From: Actinostola sp. cb2023
Taxonomy: Eukaryota > Cnidaria > Anthozoa > Actiniaria > Actinostolidae
DNA length: 64,000 nucleotides
Assembly: GCA_033675265.1 (NCBI GenBank)
Contig: JAUJYZ010000839.1
Coordinates: 62,001-126,000 of the forward strand
Reading direction: 5' to 3'
Position numbers and translations under genes: made by a program
Shown here: positions 48,131 through 59,756 of the stretch, piece by piece
Layout of the letters: each line of letters begins with the position of its first letter
How positions within the stretch are numbered: position 1 is the stretch's first letter
Notes under the pieces: model-generated
What the model saw: only the letters and a program-made list of their open reading frames with translations
What the model was told of the DNA's origin: nothing
The model's database searches: none

Positions 48131-48875
48131 GGTGCGACTTTAAGTGGCACTATAAACTCGCCATTTATACCAATGAAGTAGCATCTCAAAAAGGAAAAAT
48201 CGGTATTTGATATAACGGCTTTGCATTTTAGTAGGTCGCGAAAATACAGTAGCCTATTCACTCCTTCTCCAGTGAATTTGACTCCAGTTTACAGCAATTA
48301 CAAAGTGAGCGGTGACTTGATTCGGACTTATGCTATACATGCATGTACTTGCCACATGCACAAGTCAACGCAAATCGCTCAGTCACACCAGCAATTAATT
48401 TGTCCAGGGCGTAAGTTCAGCCCGAGTGAACGCACGTAGTGCGTCGTGTTCTATTTCCGATGCGGCGGGGAAAGCCATTCCAACCAATAAATTTTGCGGA
48501 TTTTGATATAGTTGCTGGTTAAGGTTGTGGACTTTTTAGTTCGATGAATCAGCGGTCTATCATCAAGGGGCCGATTGCATGGGGCAAGCTCCACGGATTA
48601 TTATTAGTGGTAGTCATCTTTACACACTTTTTAAAAAGCCTTGATTTTGAGTTTTGGGAGGAAAGGTGCGGAAGAAGGGATTCTGATTATTGGAAATAAG
48701 TGTTGGGTGTGAGGATTGGGAAAAAGGGATTGGAAATAAGGGTTGGGTGTAAGGTTTGGGAATAACGGATAAAGATTGACCTTTGGAGAATAGGGGAATA
48801 ATTCAGCTGCGGAATGTTAGTTGATCTGTGAATCGGAAAGAGGGCAAGACGGTGGAACGAACGGATCCATAGGAA

Positions 48876-49408
48876 TTGTTCCAACCGCTGGAACAATGGA
48901 TCTTAATTATTCCCCATTCTTAATCATCGATCCGGGGGACAATGGCGGTTTGAATATACTACTATCCAAACCGCTCCATTAGTCCTACGGGAGATGATTT
49001 AATGACATACAAGACTATATAACAAGAGTCCTGTAATTAACATATTGTAGTTGACCAAACCAGCGGGACGAACAACATCTAACCTGACACCCCCAGCACG
49101 CGAGGGGGTGGGTGGGGTGGGCATAGCTGTTGTATTAGCCAGGCAAGAGGTGGACATGCCTTTGGACCACAGGCTACTCTTTCGTAATTGTTTTACGTTG
49201 TGCCCAGCAGGCAGACTAGCTGCGGTTATAAACATTTATTTTATTTATTTATTTTTTTGCCCCACCCTTCCTCCCTCACGACCATCATGGTAGACTCTGT
49301 CCCTCCGGATCCATTTCCATTGTTCCAACCGCTGGAACAATGGATCTTAATTATTCCCCATTCTTAATCATCGATCCGGGAGACAATGGCGGTTTGAATA
49401 TACTACTA
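48876..49408. repeat. About 90-bp direct repeats flanking 350 bp
   Basis: TTGTTCCAACCGCTGGAACA and the following 70 bases at 48,876-48,964 recur at 49,317-49,408 almost unchanged (GGGGGAC / GGGAGAC). The enclosed part begins with the empty-site relative of 43.0/43.8 kb. This could be short terminal repeats or a tandem duplication. Confidence 0.7.
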
Positions 49409-50391
49409 ATCGAAATGATTGTGAGTTCGAATGGTTCGATCTTGTGTTCGGTAATCGCATTCTCCCAAAAGATCCGGTTCGATTCATCCTTTTCCCCTCC
49501 CCTCCCCTCCCCCTCCCCCAGCAGCCCCTGGGTTTCCGAGGATGGCGTTAGATTCGGGTGTTCGGAAAACTAAGACCCCCGAAACTAAGACCCTAAGACC
49601 CTAAGACCCTAAGACCCTAAGACCCTAAGACCCTAAGACCCTAAGACCCTAAGATCCTAAGAAATTATAAAATGTCCAAATCAGGCAAATCCAATGTTCT
49701 GTACTTTAATATTAATTGGGTGACGTTCAGCTCAGCTAGTTCAAAAAAGTTTGAGTCATGATAAATTGCCGGGATGATATGCCGAATAGGACTTAAAATA
49801 TCCTGTCTTTTCGACCTTTTCGGCTTTCCATGAATACAACCACCCCCAGAAAAACAGCTTCTTACTTTGAGGAGTAAAATTCACGTGTCCAGTGGTTTTC
49901 CAGTGGCAGTTTTTCAAATCAATCAGTCAAGATAAGTCATGTCTTACGGCAGCGACAAAGCAGCCGCCATCTTTGACACAGGTAACCCATACACACAGGG
50001 ATATACAAGAACTATTCTTATAAGTAATACCATGGCACTGAGGGATATTAGTGATTAAATGTCCCCGAAGCCGAGGGAAGTTTAGTGGAAGTCCCGAGCC
50101 TCCGGGCGAGGGACTTTTACTAAACTTCCCGAGGCTGAGGGACATTTAATCACTAATATCCCGAAGAAGCCATGGTATTAGTTTGTAATACCATGATCAC
50201 CGAGGAAATGGACAAAAATACAGGCTTGAGTTAACGGCGCAAAGGAGAATATATTATAGTGTTTTGTGAAAGAGTCTTGATTAGACTGTACTCTGGGGAA
50301 TGCTTCATGTTGCACATCTTTGTTTCATTTACACAATAAAAGAGTATAAATTAGTTATAGTAAGGAGTACCTGAAGGTAAACAGATCAGAA

Positions 50392-50523
50392 ATGGCGGAA
50401 GGTCGGTTTACTTTTATGAGAGATGACGAAGTGGAGCAAGTAAGAGAGAATACGGTTCCTCAAAATACTAAAAAGCACATACAGAAAAAGAGGAAAGTGC
50501 CAACTCATTGTGTGAACAAATAA
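50392..50523 (+). pseudogene. N-terminal fragment resembling Crypton-like (DUF3504-type) proteins
   Basis: MAEGRFTFMRDDEVEQVREN followed by NTKKHIQKKRKV and a stop after 43 codons. The pattern of a RF...NTKK helix is how I recall the start of animal tyrosine-recombinase-like proteins related to QRICH1/ZMYM2. It lies in the loop of the fold-back element. Weak alone; the fragment at 52.9-53.24 kb supports the family being present nearby. Confidence 0.3.
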
Positions 50524-50754
50524 CAGAAATAGGTCTAATCAAATATCCTTTGAATTCGACTTTTGTGCATTTCCTTCTATTGCGCATGCGTTAACGATGT
50601 TGTGGATATCAAAATACCACTGTATTGAGCTTCACACATCCCACGCGTCTTGAATGCTCGAGTCGTCATAAGTAGAGGAGCGATTAAATACTATTTGGTT
50701 TGCTCTTGGGTCCCAATGATTGTGTGTACACCTGGTGTATATGAGGGACTGACT

Positions 50755-50990
50755 TGCATCCTCATGCATAGTAATGAGGGATATTTAGTCTAAATGTCCC
50801 TCATGAATATAATCATGAGGGACATTTAGTCTAAATTTCCCTCATGATTGTATTCATGAGGGACATTTAGTCTAAATTTCCCTCATGATTGTATTCATGA
50901 GGGACATTTAGTCTAAATTTCCCTCATGATTGTATTCATGAGGGAGATTTAGTCTAAATTTCCCTCATTACTATGCATGAGCGATGCTTG
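50755..50990. repeat. About 58-bp palindromic tandem repeat
   Basis: Four units of ATGAGGGACATTTAGTCTAA joined to TTTCCCTCATGATTGTATTC. Each unit is itself partly self-complementary. Confidence 0.88.
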
Positions 50991-51764
50991 ACTTAGAGCT
51001 TTCGCGAGGGATGTTCGTTGTTAAATGTCCCTCGTGGAACAATGAAAACCGAGGTGATCATGGTATTATTCCAATTAGTTAATTTCATTCTTGAATGACA
51101 TATTTACATATTAAATCCATCTTCTTGATGTTTTAAACCGCGTATGGTTCTTTTGGTTGATAAGTCTAAAGGAGGAACGCTGTTTCCTTCCATTAGGACC
51201 GGCTCTATGGGTTTCCTGTGGTAGGGCATAATTGTGTTTGGGTTACCTGTGTTAAATATGGCGGCTACTGACTATCCGTAAAAACTTATCTTGCCAACTG
51301 ATTTGAAAAACTACACTGGAAAACCACTGGACACATGAATTTTACTGCTCAAAGTAAGAAGCTGTTATTCTGGGGGTGGTTTTATTCATGGAAAGCCGAA
51401 AAGACAGGATATTTTAAGTCCTATTCGATATCATCGAACCGACTATCACCGGCTCAGACGGCAGAGAAACTCATGGAATTTTGAAGCTAAACGTGGTGCG
51501 AACACAGCCTTTCCTCTGTTCTCTTCTTTTTTTATTAAAGTACTGAACATTGGATTTGCCTGATTTGGACATTTTATAATTTCTTAGGGTCTTAGGGTCT
51601 TAGGATCTTAGGGTCTTAGGGTCTTAGTTTTGGGGGTCTTAGTTTTCCGAACACCCCGTTAGATTCTGCATGTTCGATGGCCGAACCAATCGCAAAACAA
51701 TCGAACGATTGGGTTCCATTGGATTCGATTTATTTTTTGTTCGGTTTTATTCGATTGACTACGC

Positions 51765-52555
51765 CAGGACAACAGTAGAGGAACAAGAATGTAAAGGAAT
51801 ATTCAAGTTATGGATGGATAATTCAACCGTATTTCAGAATCCAAATGTCAAATATTCAACGCACACATAACAGCATAATATGTCATGCAAAGATATCCCG
51901 ATGCATTGCAAGCATAGAAACGAGAAAATATATGTTGTTTAACAGTTATACATGGCTCTGAAGTTAACAGAAACATTGTACGGTTATTTTACCAATTGTC
52001 ACGCGGTCAGGCAATCACCGTTTTTGATGTTTTTCGAGTGGTGAATAAAAGAGTTTTCTCAGAAGCTAAACGTCAATTGCCAAATAAAACTTTCAAGATT
52101 CCAAAACTATATCATCTTCTTAGTATGTAGCTGCAATATTATAAAATTTGGATCACTGGCACATGACTAAAAAACTATTCTTTTTGACCCATCGGTTGGA
52201 TTTTCCAAATAGTGCACTTTGATTTGGAATTTATTGGACTTCTTAAACTCGCTCAATGTTTATGATATTAAGCCTACCAAGGAAAAGTTATACAATACAG
52301 CGATGGTGTTGAAATATTTCTGTTGTTTTTAGTTTTGATATACGAATGGAATGAATTTGATGCATTTTCACTCCGCCGACAGTCATTACATGGTGTCTGA
52401 AGCCAAAATAGTTTTTTTCGATTTTCTCCAAAACAAATAAATATTTTCCCAAACAAACTACACAGCGTTTATATTCAGACCAAGGGCTACCCATATGCAA
52501 AGTTAGAGCGAATTCCATTTTTGTGATTTTTGCCATCAGATGTTTGATAATTGTA
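51765..52555 (-). repeat. Inverted duplication, right copy, with 82-residue ORF
   Basis: Reverse complement of 31,585-32,350. The ORF at 52,288-52,536 (minus) matches its counterpart at all but about four residues and has the same stop. Confidence 0.8.
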
Positions 52556-52859
52556 CGGCCTTACACTTAATTATATCCATTTTGAAATTTACACTCATTC
52601 GATACCGGAAAACATAAACAACGATTTTAATATTTACAGCAAAATGTCACGTGACGAGTAGTGCGCAATGAACGATTGAGCACATGCAAAGTCAGTTGAA
52701 CGTACAATCTACTCAACACTTGGTACTTAGTCCTTCTTTATTCTCTTTCTCGTCGTTAGAATCACAGACAAAAGCCCAACATCGCTTTTTTACCGTTGCT
52801 GGTTGTTATTTTGAGTAGTAATTGAACGTACAGCTGGTGTAGATTTGGGATCACTTGCC

Positions 52860-53240
52860 CTGCTGTCGTATGACCTTCGTGTTGAGGATTTGTCGAGCCG
52901 TGAAATTCACTGGACATTTTACAGTAAATACTACGCTTACAGGATAATTATTCTACTTCAAACGATGCTCAATGGCACTCTGAATAATTCTTAGAGATTG
53001 TGGCCCATTGTCGTCGCCGTCCTTGCGTTTGACTTCTGCATAGAACTGATCGAGTGAGAGTCTTGTCCAAGTCAAAACTACAACAGGCGCCATTTTGTTG
53101 TCAATGTTGATTTCAATGTCAAGATTGTTGGACGTCTTGCACCAATTTTCAAACACAGAAAGCCATTGCTTTGTGGAACGGTTTTAGTCTTCTTGTTAAT
53201 GGTCCGAGACTTTAATTCATCAATATCTTGGCTTGTGTAG
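52860..53240 (-). pseudogene. Crypton-like (DUF3504-type) gene fragment, frameshifted
   Basis: Reading the minus strand: DELKSRTINKKTKTVPQ, a one-base shift, then KQWLSVFENWCKTSN, LDQFYAEVKRKDGDD, GPQSLRIIQSAIEHRLK, a TAG, and degenerate RQILNTKVIRQQGK. I recall this order from the N-terminal part of QRICH1/ZMYM2-related and Crypton-derived recombinase-like proteins. The catalytic recombinase part is absent. It is a decayed fragment. Confidence 0.55.
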
Positions 53241-53324
53241 AATTACTAGCAACACGAACTGTTTTTCCAATCGCAAATTCAGGAATGGACTCACTACGAC
53301 TAGGAGTTACCGATTCAATCCATT

Positions 53325-53400
53325 TCCCGAGTCAAATCCGAGTCCGAGTCAAGACCGAGTCCGAGTCAACTGTCCGAGTCAAATGTCCGAGTCGTCAAAA
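53325..53400. repeat. Degenerate CCGAGTC repeats
   Basis: About ten CGAGTC words in 75 bases. The stretch 53.4-54.09 kb has no gene that I can support. Confidence 0.7.
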
Positions 53401-54093
53401 ATGTTAAATACATAATTATACATGTAATTAAAAAGGAAATGTTGCAGGAAATAGAATGATTGCAATAAACCCGTGAAACAGTGTGTCCCCGATTAGTGTA
53501 CCACTTGTGGTAGGCTAGAAGCCTGACACGTTAATAAAGTTTATGTATGTACCGTTAGTAGACTAATAGACACTAGTAGACATTCCCTAAGGCTTAAAGT
53601 TTGACAGGCAAGTATTAGGTTATACAGCCCATTTCACTGTTGCAGTTATGAATTATTGTTCATCGTTACCATTTTTGTGTCTACTGCTCAATGGAGCAAT
53701 AGACACTATGCTATCGTATATGCCTGAAAATACTTCATGTAAGAATCTAATTACGCAAGTCCCAGTGTTACCTATTACATGACACATGCATAATAACAGA
53801 CATGGAGTCTATGCCTTGTAAGAGTGTAAGTGTCCTTGTAACAAAAGAAAGTTCGTTCTATGCTCGGAAGAAAATTCGTTGTGCACTCGGAATCAATACT
53901 TAGTACGAACTGACTCGAAAGATTACGAAGAAATACCCATGATCTTCGTAACTCTTCGTGATGTCTTCTCGACTTCAAGCATTGAATCGGATCCAATAAG
54001 AACACCAACATTTTCTGCCGAGGATTTCGTTTCACGTGACGTCCTTGTGACTGGAAAAACACTGAACTCTGATCCTCTTCTAGCGAGTTCTGG

Positions 54094-54973
54094 CCAACCT
54101 CGTCCCCAGGGCCCTCTCTTCTCGCTATTTTCAAAATGGCGGACGCTCGAGAGAAGACCCTGGTGACGGCTGGTCACGTGTCTCCAAGATTCTTGGAGGT
54201 TCGTACCCAGGCGGCCATTTTCCTAATGATCGAAAGTAATCGAAAGGGCCTTGTGAAGAGTTACTGAAGAAATATCGTTCGTTCGTGTTTTGCCTCAAAT
54301 AATAAATAAAATCACTTTCTAAGCTGGAGCAATTCTGGCCATTTGAAAAGCAGGGGTTCGGAAGTGTAATTAAGGAGACACATGAACAACTGAACAGGTC
54401 AGATCAACAGTTTATTCGCTGTAAACAAGTGCTGCTATTTGTATACAACTGACACCTTTCATCTCTACCCCGGCATCTCTAACGGTTCTCTATAAACGGC
54501 TAAAGTACAAAACATGTTGACGTGTCACATACTGTAAAACTCAAGAGCAAAAGCACTAGCAAATTATGTAAACAGAACGACAATAATATGTCAGTTTGCC
54601 GTGACCGGCCGTCGGTAGTCTTGTTCGATTTATACCTTGCTTTACGGTAAACGATCTCGATCGGTGGACTTTTTCATGTTCCTTAAGACATTTCAATGCT
54701 TCGATAACACTCACATCACTTGCAGCGGCTTCGGTCTTCCTAATTCGAGACATTTGAGATCAGAGAAGAACTATCCGTTGAAACTATAAATTCACTCGAT
54801 GCGAATCGAATTTTAATTTATGCTATATTTAGCAACTTCGATAAGGACCAATTAGAAGGTTTGTTATGTTATCCAATCAAAATGTGTTTTAGTTCAGCCG
54901 TCACCAGGGTCTTCTCTCGAGCGTCCGCCATTTTGAAAATAGCGAGAAGAGAGGGCCCTGGGGACGAGGTTGA
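54094..54973. mobile_element. Inverted-repeat element enclosing a possible exon
   Basis: About 78-base arms (CTCTCTTCTCGCTATTTTC, CTCGAGAGAAGACCCTGG on the left) are near-perfect inverted repeats at 54,094-54,171 and 54,896-54,973. The 720 bases between include an open exon-like segment on the minus strand. Confidence 0.6.
54636..54753 (-). CDS. Possible first exon, unidentified
   Basis: MSRIRKTEAAASDVSVIEAL continues through KCLKEHEKVHRSRSFTVKQ to a plausible GTATAA donor. The composition is protein-like and charged. I do not recognise it and found no downstream exon on this strand. It may be a captured host exon inside the inverted-repeat element. Confidence 0.3.
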
Positions 54974-55068
54974 GTTCTGGCGTGCTGGAGAAATCATCAA
55001 TTTTGTGCATAGCGTGGTATTAAAGTATAAAGCGACTTTATGCCATGTTTTCTTACTTTTTTCCTCAG

Positions 55069-55566
55069 ATAATTAGGCACAGCTTAAATAGATTGTGTAA
55101 GATTTCTTTTTACCGAGAATCTTTCAGATATTCTGACGTTTTGGACAGATTTTGTAGCCGAAAGGTCAATACCAAACGGCCGTGTTTGTTTATTACCCGC
55201 CATCGATCTCCAGAACGACTCCAACTACGATGTTTCTCGATTGATAACCCCTTCAGAAGGACAAGCCATTACTATTTGGGAACTTTGGAGCACAGAAATG
55301 GGACAATTGAGCTCCGTGAGGAGAATTATGAGCCCCCCAAGGGGAATAATTTGCCTCGTAAGAGGATGTATTGGCCCTTTCAAGGGATGATTGACCTTAT
55401 CAGATGCTTTCGTATTGACGAAGATCCCAGACAAACACGTGCAGTGCAGATTATCGACTGTAATTGTAAAGACAATCCACTTTCTATTGAAGCTGTGTCT
55501 AGTTTATATGATCATATCAATAATTATAATTGTAATTCCGATTGTAATGCAAAGCAAAATTTCTGA
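55069..55566 (+). CDS. Possible terminal exon, unidentified
   Basis: After a good acceptor (TTTTTCCTCAG) the frame is open for 165 codons and ends TGA at 55,564-55,566. It contains RRTSHYYLGTLEHRNGTIEL, PRKRMYWPFQGMIDLIRCF and a Cys/Asn-rich end (NCNSDCNAKQNF). AATAAA follows at about 55,722. No family recognised, and no upstream exon found, though the acceptor implies one. Could be a lineage-specific gene or an element gene. Confidence 0.4.
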   Translation: MIRHSLNRLCKISFYRESFRYSDVLDRFCSRKVNTKRPCLFITRHRSPERLQLRCFSIDNPFRRTSHYYLGTLEHRNGTIELREENYEPPKGNNLPRKRMYWPFQGMIDLIRCFRIDEDPRQTRAVQIIDCNCKDNPLSIEAVSSLYDHINNYNCNSDCNAKQNF

Positions 55567-56326
55567 TTAATATACTTCATCATATGCATATGTTGATAAT
55601 GATACACGATCTCGATCACGTTCTAAATTAGTTAAAACATGTGCTGTCACTCGAACAGATAGAGAACCCTCTCGACTTTGTTTACAAAAGATAATGCGCT
55701 CATTTAGAATCGAAAATCAAGAAATAAAATTAAGTCTATAATCAAGAAGACCACTCCTATTTCATCTGTTTTATATAGTATATATTTTTAATATGTATTA
55801 AAACACATATTTGTTTTAAAGTCTTGTCTCAGATATATATTAAAATTTAAAGAACTGTCACCTACCCCCGGTGGCACGAAACATGGATAACACTATCCAT
55901 CAGATAAGTCCTATCCAACACATAAAATTGAATAACTACATCATTTTATCCATATTAAAAGAGACGGACCATTATGTTTTTCAAGGGGCGGGAAATGAAA
56001 TATTTGTCATGATTTACAAGAGCATCATTTATTTCATGCCTTGGACTGATTTTATTTACCTCGTGAAATACAGTGCATATTAATTCCATTCCATTCTCTT
56101 GTTTTCATTTCACTATTACACATTCGACATTAGATTTTATTTCACAGGTTAAATAACATCACTCCGACTACCATTATAACTCTATCACTGCAATAGTCCC
56201 TTTTTCGCGTTCACAGATCCCGCTGTACTTATTGACATCAGACGCATTTGTACAGGGTTAGCCTCGAGTCGGTGTAAATTATTTACAAATATCAACAAGA
56301 GAGTGCAATTTAGAAAAGCTTCAAAA

Positions 56327-56405
56327 CTAAATAACTAATTAGTACTAAATAGCACTAATGAAACAATAGAAAACAATAGAAATAGCACTATTTAGTACTA
56401 TGTCA
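56327..56405. mobile_element. MITE family A, copy 3
   Basis: Core TAGCACTAATGAAACAATAG and GCACTATTTAGTACTATG match copies at 8807 and 31,409. The stretch 56.4-58.2 kb contains several short frames (for example plus 56,893-57,258) but nothing recognisable. Confidence 0.7.
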
Positions 56406-58221
56406 TTTCAATACAAAAAACATTATTGCTGAGTGAATAAGACTTACATATGTTGCTCACCGACGTACGTTCCTTGGTCTCTGCCGTCCAAATCAACATC
56501 GCGTACAATTCAGTGTCACTTCCGGTGATTTTTGCTAATTTGCATTCAATTTGCATATTATCGAGAGACGCCTGTCACATTTCATGCTCATTAAACACGA
56601 GGAATTACAAAGAAGAAGCCGAAATTCATACTTTCAACTCTCGGCAACAATAAAACAGAAGCATTAGGAAAAAATGCAGTAACAGCGGAAAATAAAACTA
56701 ATACGACAATGGTTTAAGTCTGTTTGCTTTTTACCTTTTAGTTGTTGAGCGATCTACCGATTTTCTTAGACTGAATACGGCCTAGAATGGCGTCTTTTTG
56801 TATGGAAAGTACGACACTGAAGGAAGAAGCGGCTTGGTGTGTCTCAGCAATGCCCTCGACAAAAAATGTAACAGCGGAAATTTGATGTACATTTGTTGCC
56901 TAAAATAATTCTTCGATTTGTTTCTTTCGAACATAAACGCAAACACCGATTTTCTGAGGTTTCCTTTAGTCATAGTCCAGCTCTTGATGCGAATTTCCCG
57001 GACTTTTACAAAGGTTTCTCTCTTCAAAACAACCTTCTCCTTCCGCCATTTTCAAACTGTTTGTGTAGCCAGGCCTGTGTAGCCTTGGAAACAATGCTCT
57101 TTAGCTCCAGGTTTTTATTTAAACGCGATTTTTTTTCGACCGAGAATACTGTTGGGATTTGTTGCGAGTCAGGAAGTGAAACCGCGCGAGGCCTGGGTCG
57201 GAGTTTTCGCGGGAAATTGAAAAAAGTACTTTTCATTGCGAAAAATCGTGGAAAATAAATACTGTACTGTAACATGTAAAAAAATTCGAAATTCTACGTT
57301 ATTCCGGAGCCGTTAATCCTTTATTCAGTCTATTATTTAGTAATTCACGGCCGTGACACAAATTGATGGGCAATTGTACGCGATGATAAGATCACAATTG
57401 TTGACCTCACACGTTTCTGGTTGAAATTCGAGAATGCCATTACATCTTATGAACATTTTGTTGTCAACCGTCTATTAAATGTTGAAGGCCGAGCTTCGTT
57501 ACTCATTTAGCTTTGTCTTGGTAGTACAAATACAATTCCTACATCTTTACTACAGTTTTGCGAAGATTTACGACATTTCTTTCCTGACAAACTTGCGCTG
57601 CACTGGATTGCGTGACCAGTATTTGGTCAGCGGTATCTCACATATACAGGTAGCCCATGACACAAAAATAAAGGAAATGGCCGTTAAGTTTTCGCATGGA
57701 AATGATCAGTATAAAATCAATGAATGTTTTTGTTTTATTCCCATTTTGAATCATTAGGAATAGTTTTTTCCCCATTCATTCAAAAAACCATCAATGGGAA
57801 GAATTCGTTTTCCTACTGATTTGAACAACAACAACAACAACACTTTTTTTTTTTACCTAACGGTTTTTTTCATTTTTTACAATTATTATTTTCAATTTAA
57901 CTAAAATAAGGTAAATGTTACTCAGGGTAACTGATAAGCTATTCTAGCTGAGTAACAATATTTGATTTGAACATGACAAAAAAAAAATAGAACATGACAA
58001 AAAGTATGGAGCGATTTTAGATTTTTTTCCTGTGTTTATTTGTTAAATGAAAATGCATATCGGCTACCTAAAAGAATAAATGTTTACATTTACAATCAAC
58101 TCTCGCCTTGAGGATACCTCGTTAAAATGCGGACACTCAATCACGGACAACAAACAGTCCTCGGACTTAGCCGGAAACGCACTAAAATGTTAACTCTCGC
58201 TATTGCGGACACCACATGGTC

Positions 58222-58526
58222 CCAGGGTTGTCCCTATAACAGAGTTGACTCATGCACTTGACTCATGCCCCCTGGGGGGGGGGGGGGGGTATACTCCCTT
58301 TGTCCAAGTGGCAGGAGTGATCGGTGGTCGGTTTTGAAAACGACCCCTAAAAGGTACGCAGAAATTAAAAGAGCTCTAGAAGTCATGTTCATTTCAACCC
58401 CTAAAAGGTACAGAGTGATGTTACGTAACTGACTTGTGAGTCGTAACCCTAAAAGGTACACACAGGAAATAATTTCAACTCTAAAAGGACAGCCGATCAC
58501 CCCTGCCACTTGGACAAAGGGAATAT

Positions 58527-58571
<45 letters not shown>

Positions 58572-58612
58572 TGGGGCATGAGTGAAGTGCATGGGTCAAC
58601 TCTGTCATAGGG
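58222..58612. mobile_element. Poly(G)/poly(C)-tipped fold-back element
   Basis: TATAACAGAGTTGACTCATG and its inverted copy near 58,585-58,608 form the ends. Inside lie poly(G) (58,272-58,288) and a poly(C) of about 42 (58,529-58,570), then an inverted pair CTTTGTCCAAGTGGCAGG, and CCCCTAAAAGGTAC words at 58,345, 58,400 and 58,447. Same design as 39.6-42.1 kb. It seems to split GCGGACAC-type Tigger-like sequence. Confidence 0.75.
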
Positions 58613-58900
58613 ACCGGATGTCCGCAATTGCTGGTTTGCACGTGACGTCATGGCGGCCATGTTGGTTCCCGATAACAAAGCATTCCTCATTAGCTTCTCT
58701 TGTTTGGAGGTAAGGCAAAGATGATGTTTCAGACTGTGATGGCACATAGTCCTAGGTGGTGCCCAACAGAGGCGTAGAAACTGACAATCAATACACAAAT
58801 GCAATAATGCAAATTCAAATCAAATTCATCTACAAGATAGATAGATATAAATACGTAGTATTTTTTGAAATCTATCCGCGCGCAGTTTCTTACTATCCAA

Positions 58901-58960
58901 CTGATGAAGACTGTTGATTTACAGTCGAAACGTCTTAATAAAAAAGCTAAAGTCAGAGAC
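58901..58960 (+). ncRNA. Hammerhead-like ribozyme motif, copy 2 (tentative)
   Basis: CTGATGA, stem GACTGT / ACAGTC around TGATTT, then GAAACGTC and GTCAGAGACAAA. Compare 41,455-41,525 (minus): the core and the GTCAGAGACAAA end are the same while the stem bases differ and still pair. Penelope-like elements and retrozymes are known hosts of such ribozymes. Confidence 0.38.
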
Positions 58961-59391
58961 AAAAGTATATCTTCAATATTTAAAACATTTTGATTGTGTT
59001 CACGGCCGTTCAAGTATTTATCGTTCGCGTTGCTTTCGATTCAACGGCTGAATGACTTCTGTCGTTCGGATCGGATCAGTTATCCAGTCTCCAGCCATTG
59101 TAATGCTTGTCTATACAATGCTTCAGATTAACTAGTTCAAGTTTGTATAACTGATAAATAAAGGCTTTCAAGGCTTCCATGTGTATCTGTATATATGTTT
59201 TTCTTCGCGAATCAGTCGGCATGTTGATAGTTGATCGAGCGAAGCTCATTGCATTGCTGGTCTCAGTTCGCCGTGGCGATCTCAAGTTTGAAGATTTTCT
59301 CGTCGAACGGCTCTGACGAGTAAAGAATATAAGATTTCCCTCGAAATCTTAATGCAAATAATGCATTCGTGTATTAAGTTTATTTTTTGGA

Positions 59392-59490
59392 GACTGTCCG
59401 CAAAAATCTATCCGCAGTCCGCAAAAATCTATCCGCAATCCGCAAAAATCTATCCGCAATCCGCAAAAATCTATCCGCAATCCGCAGTCC
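59392..59490. repeat. 20-bp tandem repeat
   Basis: Four to five units of CCGCAAAAATCTATCCGCAA. Confidence 0.9.
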
Positions 59491-59644
59491 GCACCCCGCG
59501 TTTTAATGTTTCTTTCCGCCTCATTCATAGTGCACCTATTCTCACTGCATACATAATTAGCACTGCACGTGGAAAATGAGTAAAACTCAAAATTCCGACG
59601 TGTTCGAGTCCGTGCTTGATTGTAGTAGTCCTTTGCGGTCCCTT

Positions 59645-59660
59645 GGTATAAATACGGGTG
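59645..59660 (+). promoter_or_regulatory. TATA-type core promoter of the recombinase gene
   Basis: GGTATAAATACGGG lies about 105 bases before the ATG at 59,757, a sensible distance for a TATA box with a short leader. Confidence 0.4.
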
Positions 59661-59756
59661 TTTGGCTTGAAACGGGGCCATTTCACCGACGTTGGAATCT
59701 TCGGGCAAGCGTCTCTCGTTAAAGTTAAACTTCGTCAACCACCGCCAACTTGCTTC

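Larger units (their letters stand above)
49545..51665. mobile_element. Fold-back element with (GACCCTAA)n arms
   Basis: The left arm 49,545-49,950 has CCGAAACTAAGACCC, about nine 8-base units, then ACCACTGGAC-type sequence. The right arm 51,260-51,665 is its reverse complement (CTTAGGGT units, GGACATTTTATAATTTC). The loop contains a palindrome at 50,030-50,190, a short ORF at 50,392 and a 58-base array at 50,755-50,990. Same architecture as 13.4-15.1 kb and 39.8-41.4 kb, with different sequence. Confidence 0.8.

Noticed and set aside
56782..57275. Overlapping frames of 81-121 residues on both strands
   Set aside because: No family similarity or splice logic; competing frames on both strands argue against coding.
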